Assembly (NCBI RefSeq): GCF_910592395.1
Contig: NC_088322.1
Span: forward strand, 12,951,431 to 13,015,430
Direction: 5' to 3'
Length of the DNA stretch: 64,000 bases
Source of the DNA: Lineus longissimus
Lineage: Eukaryota > Nemertea > Pilidiophora > Heteronemertea > Lineidae
A model generated the notes under the pieces. The model ran no database searches and had not been told where the DNA came from. It saw only the letters and a list, made by a program, of their open reading frames with translations. Below, in pieces: positions 34,001 to 41,300 of the stretch. Both the position numbers and the translations under genes were made by a program. Position 1 is the first letter of the stretch, and every line of letters starts with the position of its first letter.

Positions 34001-35648
34001 CCAGCCCCCCCCCCCTTCCAAAAAGGCTCTCCATGGTAATTGATTAGATTAGGCAACCTTAAATTATACAGTAAACATGAACTTTCTACTTCTACCTTGG
34101 GTTTTTAGCCGTGAACGGTAAGGCGTAATATTTCAAGCACTTGACTTGCATATTTTAGTTGAATGGGCTTAGCATGCGCATTGGCGTCGTGAGTGGTATT
34201 CACTTAACAGTGTTCAAGTACCAAATAAGGTAATGTGAGATTCTTGCAAAAGCTATTATAACTAAAAATGAGAGTGTGTTCGGGAATCTGTCTCACTAAT
34301 TTTAAGACATAAGAGTGCTCGACTGAATTCATTTGTTCGACATACCCGGATAGTCGTAAAGTTCGACTGCCATATCACAATGACATTTTTGCTGAGCAAT
34401 GTCTAAATTTGTTTATCTATCATACAATGATAATATATCCATTAGTGTATTGTGTCTGTTTCACATGTTCACGCCAATGAATATGATCTTAACTAGGAAT
34501 AATTTAAGAATTTTATCTGTTTTTTCAACCCGGGTTGGTATTAACGAAAAGTGACGTTAACGCCATAGTTCGTGACAACATTGTTCGAACAACCGTACAA
34601 AGGTCGCGGAAGACAGCGTCCAATGCTGTTCCAAATTGTTACTGCAGGGACAATTGGGAAACTTGTTTTCAAAGGTTCCAAACCCATCCCATTACCTATA
34701 TGTGTTGCTGTTGCAAAGCGTTATCACGGGGAATGGCACTGGGTTCGAATATTCAACTTCCATGTTCACATTGATGGGCTTCGAGTAGTACTTCCTTGTC
34801 CGCTCTACGACCTGCCAGGTGAAGGCCGACCACGCTGCCAGGAACATGGCCACCCACAACATTCTGAAAAGAATATATGTTTAGGTGCCTCAAGTAATGT
34901 TTCCTCCCCGAGAACTGGCGTGGATATGTTTACACAGAACGCTGCGCAGAATGAACGCACTTGTCCAAATGTCACGCAAAGCTCGACTTACTAATAATCG
35001 AGAGAGTCGTATACAAGTACGTTTATGAGGCTTCGTAGCATGAGATGATTTTTTTTGGAAAAGTTTGTGTTTGGGGTGGAAATAAGGTATGTGTCATCGA
35101 ACAGGAGTATACGTGTATATAGTCACATCAATCTAACAGTTTGCAATTAAGGTATCTATTCATATCATGGCATATTTCTTCCTACGTAAAGTGGGATCGG
35201 CGGCAGATGGTTCGAGTACGGGTTTACAACCAGGAGGTCCATGATCTACTCTCGAACGGATCAACACTCTATCGCTGCGTCCTTTAGGAGAACTTTTTAC
35301 CCAAGGAAGTTGAGTTAATCGAAGTAGTCTGGAGGTATATCTCAAACTGTCTGATTAATATTGACCATGTTGATCGGGATGGAGCTCGTAAGGTAACTTC
35401 GCAATATCGGAGCCGTGGGTGTCTCGATGCTACTTGCCTTTGCCGGTTACAGTATGATAAACTAGCCTGTAATGCGTTTGTTTGCTAGTTTCATCAACGA
35501 ATTGACAAGTTGAGATCGAATAATTTTTTTTTAAATATTTCAAAACCTACCTCCAGAACATGTTGGTCGACTTGAATATATATCTGAATCCATGTATGAC
35601 AGTCTGGTCTGAATACTCCTCTAATAGTTTGTAGACGTTCGTAGACAT
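21822..35648 (-). CDS. DEG/ENaC (ASIC-like) sodium channel subunit with a giant ectodomain insertion; ten coding exons
   Basis: The joined exons are 35648-35551, 34863-34696, 33744-33592, 33377-33262, 32785-32604, 32123-31913, 31602-31307, 30960-29744, 22750-22659 and 22081-21822. Together they are 2793 nt, coding 930 residues plus stop, and phase agrees at all nine junctions. Family features in order: HG gating motif (19-20), TM1 (about 34-52), FPVITLCNSN (77-86), TDSGYCFSFN (158-167), Cys-rich ectodomain (about 240-330), and TM2 with DIGG (846-849), a GAS selectivity filter (856-858) and the conserved Glu after it. ENaC/ASIC subunits form trimeric, mostly Na+-selective plasma-membrane channels. 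Typical members have 500-700 residues. The excess is an insertion between about 360 and 814. Activating ligand and cell type cannot be inferred. No orthologue name is assigned. Confidence 0.93.
22659..22750 (-). CDS. DEG/ENaC exon 9 (strand before TM2)
   Basis: It encodes NNFMNVWVYFQKMSYQTVRK and YKWFALL, matching the last ectodomain strand and the run into TM2. The Ala in FALL sits at the degenerin position, where a small residue is expected. The acceptor is TTTCTTTCAG and the donor A|GTAAGT. Its leading G completes the AGG codon left open by exon 8, 7 kb away across the DIRS insertion. Confidence 0.92.
23164..23376 (-). repeat. DIRS 3' inverted terminal repeat with terminal extension
   Basis: Positions 23189-23376 mirror the other end. 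Positions 23164-23188 are an extra outer extension found only here and in the internal complementary region, as in known DIRS elements. On the minus strand it contains a consensus splice donor, AG|GTAAGTA, near 23196-23213. Confidence 0.9.
23424..23521 (-). repeat. DIRS internal complementary region (copy of the circle junction)
   Basis: The first 58 bases are the exact reverse complement of 23164-23221. The remainder matches the outer tip of the other end (CATTTTGTGTCATTCAAAC and on). The region thus holds both element ends fused across a shared TG, the arrangement used as template to complete the ends in the DIRS replication model. Confidence 0.92.
23951..25057 (-). CDS. DIRS ORF3, tyrosine recombinase
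   Basis: Starting at the ATG at 25057, the protein has 368 residues. The catalytic set is present: R-box in ATAQRRSELHAL (R177), HEVR box (H308, R311) and the nucleophile in FSRFYLRD (Y344). An N-terminal SAM-like core-binding region is suggested by TLDVYQGKWSTFTSWCREN. It overlaps the end of ORF2 by about 216 bases in another frame. That frame stays open upstream to 26878 over the RT gene, which I take as a composition effect, not coding. The enzyme would insert the circular DNA without target duplication. Confidence 0.92.
   Translation of the reverse strand: MLPPEHWIVQVSRLELIQLHLHQRGFSDIAVKRMSAPQRGSTLDVYQGKWSTFTSWCRENGVNPISPSIYRLVDFLIELFTERQLSVTAIKGYKSAIASTLRVLSTWDLRWEDQITPLFRGMLLERPRPVHNTPKWDLFVVLKVLMRHPFEPMSISSMKYLTLKTVFLVALATAQRRSELHALSFKKLAFREGGEVILAFIPGFLAKNQGPAASRPPVTIPSLSGTISYDLPDRTLCPVRALKFYINRTKPPGIRQGRERLFLSYKEGNKREIAAATISRWIVETIRLSYNTLKTSSDLRALANISAHEVRALATSWANYRGVALQEVVSAACWSNHSTFSRFYLRDVSSLVDGMHTIGPIVSAGHVV
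24841..27018 (-). CDS. DIRS ORF2, reverse transcriptase-RNase H
   Basis: The protein has 725 residues. The RT palm is clear: catalytic Asp in SMDLTDAY (D176), LPFGLASAP, and the YLDD box (240-243). RNase H follows with FTDAS (D410), EMKAV (E444) and FSDNSTV (D469). Downstream, KVDLFATRLNNRLPIYYSP and AYAFPPLPLI are typical of DIRS-type C-terminal regions. Proline runs at about 74-78 and 301-304 come from long C tracts that may be unstable or misread. All active-site residues are present, so the enzyme may be functional. It copies the element RNA into DNA. Confidence 0.93.
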   Translation of the reverse strand: MDPVRLSTPFAQGVLAGRGDSPLLSPPGRKKEPTPVVGGRLQKFADIWDDWCPKGSPVPNMLRYGVKLDFNRTPPPPPTTIYPTPVQPPKDPVKASALQAEVATLLEKQAIQVLQDPCSPGFYSHVFLVPKKAGTWRLIIDLSRLNTFLNVPHFKMETTRSIATAIQPNDWAVSMDLTDAYLHVPIHPDYQHFLRFHYEGKTYQFRALPFGLASAPLIFTMIVTAFVAPFHVMGFKLHHYLDDWLPRCKSRELLLQQLQVLKQKVVSAGWIINETKSEFIPSQDFVYVGVRFLTAIGKMLPPPPLDRIKKILHLVAEFRGRTQAPARRCLSLLGLLNSAADQIPLGRLYMRPIQMFLMSLWKPHRDPLDKLVLIPQYLLKNVWNFWESETRLQSGVDLAPPPPEVSLFTDASLLGWGAHLNNGDMSIRGLWTREETILSINILEMKAVLLAVRALSLHLKNRRVTLFSDNSTVVAYVRRQGGTKSGILCQLTWELYHLCADLGVSICARHIPGKRNILADALSRQNKLVQTEWTLHQEVVDDLCRLWQSPKVDLFATRLNNRLPIYYSPPPDEEALKVDSLTASWVGLNAYAFPPLPLIQPVLNKILTSHPVRITLIAPCWPNQAWFPALLELLIDHPRSLPTWKHLLWHPLGRCYHQNTGLFKFHAWNLSSCISTREAFRTSLSSACPHLKGGLPLMCIKESGLPSLPGAGRTELIRSLPLYTD
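26960..29251 (-). CDS. DIRS ORF1, Gag-like protein
   Basis: The open frame has up to 763 codons, rich in Pro, Ser and Thr, and ends in a basic tail (RPRGAGRKR) suited to binding nucleic acid. It is placed first in the element and overlaps the RT ORF by 59 bases. The first Met gives an odd hydrophobic start (FPLIIASFLAYLGFPVFLL), so the true start may lie further in or translation may begin another way. No zinc knuckle is visible. The call rests on position and composition. Confidence 0.75.
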   Translation of the reverse strand: MFSFPLIIASFLAYLGFPVFLLSLVPFFIWRTPPTASFLSPQRNASGGGKRAAKTPKPSSGSVSEHITRRSSKPPATTPSVSRIPVPAAAAKDAGSDIINVCGPKGDLHPVSLQGFNIPRTSGNLPVPLSSAPPSTSPLYPREHPASGPPIAVPVTDAGSRFSVTEDSTGGFSQSLLQNNPSPHGHSRVGPDFITPPPKRHASSVTAFPPSVPPSKRASSSSIPAKELRAFPVSDFVLPEMQAPSYVGQPLGWNQPEVPPPPRSRGVVPMERATQRGHLNSGSEYGHLPLPEDPFARTYGFQGSLMRSPSPQPPVVERSRTSGPEPESGQQLSQLIQMVAGLTDRLSHLEQGSVSSGAPGPIGYPPSDSSILEEFSENESSQPGYRSPNQEELSPEEASILSDIRTLRSLIRAYLPQDLCPTPPELPALSTPTFSLWGQEVDPNPQVSQGSIRALEFLPPSPSVVAVSERLERTIRDSQGAHQRTSIPVLLAVGPEAWCNQPGKLFTAQLPPVRQYRADYYRVSSAGCPAAASTSILKDDVQLDQLVPRVTSSSAYRDLRAQEGLAKNTLAVLSYAEHTNLALARSLKDNESLSDDTKSLVTSLSHSIRHAIALSAKTAANSVLLRRDATLGSLNVIRSLQLEGALGTAPMDSSFLFADSVQEAAQAQKDWDKLYAPTATQRAKTSLPNARKIERPQQASGSIPYARQVLPRPTPPSQPAPAGSFQREAEGRRTGKRKNTSSNQGGSGPTKHSFRPRGAGRKR
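29252..29546. other. DIRS 5' leader
   Basis: This stretch lies between the 5' ITR and ORF1. It holds no ORF and is AT-rich compared with the ORFs. It would carry the promoter or leader of the element, but no specific signal is recognised. Confidence 0.5.
29547..29735 (-). repeat. DIRS 5' inverted terminal repeat
   Basis: It is the reverse complement of 23189-23376 apart from a few substitutions and a differing outer tip. The outer tip reads GACACAAAATG on the + strand and is repeated in the internal complementary region. Confidence 0.93.
29744..30960 (-). CDS. DEG/ENaC exon 8: 405-codon insertion exon, helical and glycosylation-rich
   Basis: This 1217-nt exon is about four times longer than any other in the gene and encodes residues 409-813. 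The sequence is dominated by charged, heptad-like helices (for example EILEQLAREKIEQYDKYEHH). It has only two cysteines (510, 701) and six N-glycosylation sequons (534, 591, 692, 752, 787, 803), which fits an extracellular position. It resembles no ENaC/ASIC segment I know. The acceptor is TTTTGTTCTAG; the donor is CAG|GTATAT, in phase 2. The DIRS element begins eight bases past that donor. If the intron were retained, the frame would continue 37 codons into the element and stop, giving a channel without TM2. Confidence 0.9.
31307..31602 (-). CDS. DEG/ENaC exon 7 (thumb end, knuckle helix, start of insertion)
   Basis: It has 98 codons. It carries the last ectodomain cysteines (CFKYEICPTDC) and the knuckle-helix-like KKLAKKW at 348-354. 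After MFEQHKNAM the sequence leaves the family alignment and begins the long insertion. The acceptor is ATATTGCAG and the donor AGT|GTAAGT, phase 0. Confidence 0.92.
31913..32123 (-). CDS. DEG/ENaC exon 6 (Cys-rich ectodomain)
   Basis: It encodes TNELPYPDGNC followed by the C-x3-C-x8-C-x-C-x-P cysteine series expected of the thumb region. The acceptor is TTTTCTATTCGCAG. The donor is C|GTGAGT, phase 1, which joins exon 7 as ENAL-R-VLNQ. Confidence 0.93.
32604..32785 (-). CDS. DEG/ENaC exon 5
   Basis: It encodes GLRLLLNVESYEHM and the AGFNLLIHSLRDMP segment, typical of the palm/finger region of the family. The acceptor is ATTTCAG and the donor AGA|GTGAGT. The exon starts after a split Gly codon and ends in phase 0. 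Confidence 0.92.
33262..33377 (-). CDS. DEG/ENaC exon 4 (GxCFxFN motif)
   Basis: It encodes CMWEGEQCGPEDF and TDSGYCFSFN, the conserved Cys pair and T-x-x-G-x-C-x-x-FN motif of the family. The acceptor is TTGTTTTAG. The donor GTTTGT is weak, but phase 1 is the only one that joins the next exon as HDT-G-VLNGL. Confidence 0.88.
33592..33744 (-). CDS. DEG/ENaC exon 3
   Basis: The acceptor ATTTACAG and donor GA|GTACGT enclose 50 whole codons starting ITAAERLGLWDN. Phase 2 at both ends joins exon 2 as NTY-R-ITA and exon 4 as IKE-CMWEG. It encodes the first part of the ectodomain. Confidence 0.9.
34696..34863 (-). CDS. DEG/ENaC exon 2 (TM1 and FPxxTLCN motif)
   Basis: The acceptor TTTTCAG is followed by 55 whole codons. 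The first transmembrane helix is MLWVAMFLAAWSAFTWQVV, and the diagnostic post-TM1 motif FPVITLCNSNTY follows. The donor is AG|GTAATG. Both ends are phase 2, matching exons 1 and 3. Confidence 0.93.
35551..35648 (-). CDS. DEG/ENaC exon 1 (cytosolic N-terminus)
   Basis: The chosen start ATG (35648-35646) gives MSTNVYKLLEEYSDQTVIHG, which includes the family HG gating motif. The exon then runs FRYIFKSTNMFW to the donor AG|GTAGGT, ending in phase 2. A possible acceptor (AAATGCAG) lies directly before the ATG, so a non-coding 5' exon may exist upstream. Confidence 0.85.
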
Positions 35649-38257
35649 CCTGCATTTACTACATTGTTTAGAGATTTTACAACATCTTGAGGAACTCGAT
35701 TCCATAGGTCGGGTATGGAGATCACAATATTGTTAAAATAAACCACGTCCAGAATTTTTCGCGTTTAGATTTGTTCCTATCCCAAAACAGTTAGTCTGAA
35801 ATATCTGGAATGAACTCTCAAATATGTACCCTGCCTAATGAGATGCCGCATATTCCGAACTGAATTATGAAAATTTGGATCGGTTAGGTGAGGTGCTAAT
35901 GGTCGAAACTCAATCGCTTCTTGTCAAACCACTGGTGTCACATTCTCTGGCTAGGGCCCTCCAGAACCTCCAAAGTGTGCAGAGCGAGTAGATTTCAAGT
36001 GTTGAGGAAGATACCCCAATTCTGTGAGTCGCACTATTTAATTACAGTAGGGTGTCACGCACAAGCGATATCTACTGCCAGTCGCGTGTAATTTTGCTCA
36101 GTAAAAATAATAAGTTTTGTCATATGTTTATATTTTAATGTATCAACTTAAAGGTGTGTTTTTCGGGTATAAGCGAGTATTTATTGCACTTGAAAGTATT
36201 CAAATGAGAGAGTATGCTCATTAAATCTTTTACGACATGGTTCTTTCGAAAAGCGTTTCGAAGATTTTCATAATACCCAGTGGGTTAAAAGGAGGACTTT
36301 GTCACTCGGGATCTTAATAGTGGCTACAGCAACAAGGCAGAAAACGGCAGCCCTGACTCGCACGTGATTATTTACTGTCAAGCCATCTTGGGGCTTTCTA
36401 AAGAATTCAATAGGGTGAAAAACACTGTTAAAATTCCATGCAGCAAAGATGAATTTTAATTGAGGTATTGCTCTAGAGGTGGTTTCACCGCCAATTCACG
36501 CCCTCTCAAAAATTACATGTGAACTGATATATAAAATGATATATGTCTCACAATGAGTTCGATATTCCAGGACTTGACGGAGTTTCAGCTGCATTATTTA
36601 AATGAGTTCGAGAGTCCTAGTACATGACGGAGTTTCAGCTGCATTGTTTAAACCATTCACTATCGTTTAGATGTTCAGCTCTTTCAAGTCATAATTGTAG
36701 TCTAATGGAAATGGTTCTTTTTAAATTCTTCAAAGCCACTTATTGTCCAAAACTGCCCTAACTAATGGCCCTGATTTTCAGGATTTCAAGAAACGTTGGT
36801 GTTACCATGGCATGACCTCTATCTCTGCAGACGATTCCCCAAATGTTGAACAGGAGAATCGAATGAATTAGTCACTTTTCACAGATTATCCTTTTCTGTC
36901 ATAGCAAAAAAGACAACATAAATTTAATTCCATCAAATTTGATTTTGATACATGATTCAAATGACATTTAAACACCTTAACATACAGCGTCGTGAAATAA
37001 CAAGCATGTTATACAACTTTGTACAAAAACTTATAAAACTTAACTTCAGTTAATAACAATCTACACTACTAAGTTCGGGTGGCATTCTTTAGAAAATTAA
37101 AGCTTGTTTGCATTATTTGAATTTACCACAGCATCATAATGATATCTAGTTTGAAAACCACAACCCTTTAACTTCGAAAAAGCTAGACGGAATAGCTATT
37201 TTCTGGTCAGTTGTGAGACTGCGTAGTAATTCATCCAGTCCTAGTTCTGAAAGAATTATAACATCACAAATTCACAGTAAGATGATGACACCAGGTGTCA
37301 CATCAGAAGGACTACGCCGGTATACCTCTTGTTCACAACTCTAGTTTTTATATTCTAGATGCTCGATTCTATATGCTTAAAGCGACTCTATTTTCTCCTT
37401 GGAAAAAAGTGCCAAGGTCCAAAAGCTCAGCTCTATATTTAATATCGACAAATACATCAAGAGTTCCGGACCATTCATGATCTCTATCACAAATGATAAT
37501 CGACACCTTGCATAAGACACACTCGCCAGTCAGTTGTCTGCATTCCGCCACAAACGCATTGCATTTCATTCCTCGAAGTCCACTCAACTTGTTCATCTTA
37601 TTGTCTTTCGTGTGACACCATGTGCTGTGCGTTCCCATTGTAAAAATGTTATTCTGCATTCTTGAATGAGAACTGCGCGCAGCTCTACCTTCCTCTTGTC
37701 GCTCTTCATAACAAACAAGATATATCAATTACATCACAGATAAGAACTTTGCTCCTCGACCCGTTCCACAATGTCTACCTAAACTTACCATCATCCATAC
37801 AGAAAGCAAAGCAATGAAACTAACAGGCAAAGCACCAATAATTGCAGATTTCCGATAAAATTTTCGGTGGCTGATTAAAAAATCCTACTCATAAGCGTCA
37901 TGTGCATATTCAATCATGTTGTCTTGCTAATCTATTCAGTATGTGACGGTTAGTCTCAAGAATCTGTTCATATATAGAGTCCACCATCTAGAAAAGGCAA
38001 GGTACAATTAACGCTAATTGGAAAATACTAATGAAGTTCCATTATACATGAAATATGGACACGGAACACTGTCCCTATTTTTCATGCCCATTTAGATTGA
38101 GATAAAGTCCATCTGGCTATCATGTCCAGTAAGCTTAATAAGTTCATGATATTCAAATCACGGTTGACGCTCTTCTGATAGAAGTTTGCGTATATCTGAT
38201 CAACGTTTTATCACAATGTTATACACTGCTATCTTACTGGTTGACGATACACCATAG
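35649..38257. other. Intergenic stretch between the two channel genes
   Basis: No splice-supported exon was found. A 119-codon frame on the minus strand (37728-37369), containing GMKCNAFVAECRQ and VFVDIKYRAELLDLG, is protein-like but unrecognised. It lies just past the channel's last stop and may be 3' UTR or an old gene piece. A two-copy repeat lies at 36552-36650. The DEG/ENaC promoter should be here, but I see no clear core element. Confidence 0.45.
36552..36650 (+). repeat. Two-copy tandem repeat, about 49-bp unit
   Basis: Units begin AATGAGTTCGA at 36552 and 36601 and share GACGGAGTTTCAGCTGCATT exactly. A few differences occur in the middle. Confidence 0.75.
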
Positions 38258-38383
38258 TTACAGCCACGTTGTGTCAGTTGTCGTGTTTACAATCACGTGC
38301 TCGTTTCGCGGGACTTCTCGAGATGACTGCCGCCGGAAGAACTTCTTCTTTTTCACTTTTTGCTCTAATTTTTCGATTTTCTC
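38258..38383 (-). CDS. pLGIC candidate last exon 8b
   Basis: The acceptor AATGATTCCAG is followed by 41 codons and a TAA stop, phase 0. The sequence EKIEKLEQKVKKKKFFRR continues the helical, basic character of exon 7 very naturally and ends DTTWL. I prefer this as the main tail. Joining it skips exon 8a. Confidence 0.65.
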   Translation of the reverse strand, partial: EKIEKLEQKVKKKKFFRRQSSREVPRNEHVIVNTTTDTTWL

Positions 38384-41300
38384 CTGGAATCATTAAATAA
38401 CATAGTGTAAAATTACGAACTGAACTGTCAAATGGATCGTTCATGGGTTGTTTGCTTTATAATCTGTCAAAACATACGTCAGTCCTATACCTTATCATAT
38501 ACTCACCGAAGTGCTGCGAGGCACGTGTTTACATAATTGTAAGGACTCTTTTGCTTGTATATCAGCTAAACTTTTAAAGTTATAGGCCCCTATTTGGTGG
38601 TAAGCTTGTTCTTACTTCATAGGCAACTTAACTTTCAACAGGGATGTCTCTGGGAACATATTTGGTAGTTAGCATCATAAAAGAGGCTATCTATAGCGAT
38701 CAAGGTAGACGTTTTAAGAGGGTCTGTCCTGCATTTTCAGCCCCAAATGTCTCGCTGTGGTGATGAAAGCGTTGGATATCGGTCATGACGGACAAGGGTA
38801 CGAATGATGCTTGCATGTGTCGCATGAGCCGAAGTATCGAATGAAGTGCTGGCCAGTCGGTAGAAAAGCTGAAACAAGTGCCCTTTCGATTCCGCCCATA
38901 ACCGAAAGACGATGAGCAAATGGCCAAATCGGCAGGAACGGCGGATTTTGCCCTTGCCTATACACCTTTCCAGAAATGGGGCGCTGAGTGTCCGAAATAG
39001 TGATGTCATGAGGGGAAACTAGGCCTTATGGTGGAGGGACAAAGGAGATAGTCATGGTTGACCAACACACTTGAATGCCTTTGGTGACGGACAAGGGGGG
39101 AAAAGTTAGTTTTAATGCAAGCCACCAATTTCGGGAAGCATGTATATGGTCAGCATTTACCAATACCGACATGGCCCTTGTGCATTATAATTCAATGAAT
39201 GGGTAAGATATAAGTCCTCATATCTAAAGAGAAAATGATTGTTAGTTGCCGAGTTAGTACGAAGAAATTTTAGCAAAACATTTCGGAAACCTGGTATTAG
39301 TTAGAATATGAAGGTATCGAAACCTTATAGCATTTTAAAAAACATTTTGAAATCTTATAATAAAACGTGAACGTACTGGATTGATGAAAACAATGGGCGT
39401 TATGGTGAACGATTAAGGATAACATGCTCTTGGGCACTTGGATGATCCCCGGGAAAACGGGATGTAAGCAGTAAGCTGAAACATTAAGGGGTCGGTTTTT
39501 TTAACAAGGCCATCTGCAAATGTATTTTGAGTCGGATGAGTCGTATTCAAGGTGAATGAAAGAACGCCGAAAGCAAGAAAACCTGAATCCCATTAACGCT
39601 TAAAAAGCTTTGCCACCACGAATTAAAAATTCTGTACCAAAAGTAAAATCGCGGTGTTTGACCAATCAGTTAACACCGAGGGATAAAAGAAGTAACTTTC
39701 ATTAAGTTTGAGCCAAAATATGAGATAACCATGCCAGTGACGTTCGACGAATCACCATGTGATGACATATATAGCATGAATTATTAACGGAACCCTTCTC
39801 CATATATACAGCCAATAAAGATGAAATTTAGATCTATCAAATATAGCGACTGCATCACATCTCATTGAATGGCGTAACCATGCCACAAATTCATTCGGGT
39901 AAAGTATAAAACCAACAAGGACCCAGGAGTTAATGAGATAGTAGAAAAATTACTTGAAAAAAACACCATTGAAATCTTGGATCCCTACATACCTACGCCA
40001 TATTAGGTTTTGGGCCGGAGCACTCTCGGTTCCGGGCCCACTGAAACAAATCCGTAAAAAGGTCTAGAATAGTTGATAAAAACCTGACAAAGGATTACAA
40101 TAACGCACGGGGAAGAGGCTGCTACATGTACCATGCTGTTATTTGTAAAATCTACTACGATCGCGTTTAATGCGGACATGAAAATAAAAGCTATTGAGGT
40201 TTACCGTTTACGTCTAGACCACTTGAGCTGCCAACTTAGCCTTCTTCTGTTTCTTAGGCGCGTTCATAGCCCCCTGAACAAGTAACTAAAGAAAAACAAC
40301 ATGTAAGAACGCCGTGATTAACGCCATTCTACCATTCTCATCAAACGCAGCACAACCTCCCCAAGCTCCAATTATAATATGACAGTTGTGTTTGGTGTGA
40401 CGTTTTCAGTCCGTGACATAGCAATGGGTACAACACTGACACGACAGTAACCAACAACGAGGGAAGAAATATGTATTAATCGCGGTGCAACGAAATCATC
40501 CCTGATCTAACGCCAAGGGAAAGTCACCCAGGTCTTAATGAAGGAGTGCGTCAAACAGGCGATATCCATGCTATCGTCAGTTTAGGTAATGGCCTACCCG
40601 ACCAAAGAACAATGACAGTGGTGAAGGTACAAAGCGAGTGCATGCGAGAGAATTCGTCGTTTCTTGTTATGTCCTTGCACAAGAGTCCGGTTTCCATCAA
40701 AGTGTGGAAGAGCATCGGCCTGATGGTGATGAAGATATCGCAGGTTTCATGGACTCCCGGCTGAGCCTCTTCTCAGTTTTTCAAACTGTTCGAGGTCATG
40801 CCATGTGTGTGCTTTCTAGCCACCTGTCTTTACCCCAGATAGCCTCTTTGGAGACCGGGCTAATGGTATCTACCTAAAGCTCCAGCTAGCAAGTGCCTTC
40901 TAAATATACATTGTAATGCATTTATCGTTATAAAGCGTGATATCACGCACCAAGTTGGTGGAAACCGGTTTCTTGACCAGAAATGCTGCATTAACAGGCA
41001 ACATCAAATGTAGGACTATGCACTAATCTACTCTGTGAAGCCAGTTAAAGACCAATTGCTGCCAAGACTACTGGGGGAGATTATCTACTAGGGTGGACAA
41101 AATAACATTTGGCAATCTTTTAGCAAACAATGATATCATTCCTCAATAGTCAAAGGAATGATTTAATGTTGCACGCAACCGACTTTGGTTGGTTACTGCA
41201 TGATAGTTAAATGACCTATGCATTGACCACGAACTGCTTTCATCCATTTTCCGCTTGCTACATTGTTAAAGCTACAAAGGTCTGTCAAAATGGTATAATG

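Noticed and set aside
40546-40877. Two overlapping + strand frames near 40.6-40.9 kb
   Set aside because: Different frames cover the same bases, no family is recognised, and they lie in the receptor's last intron.
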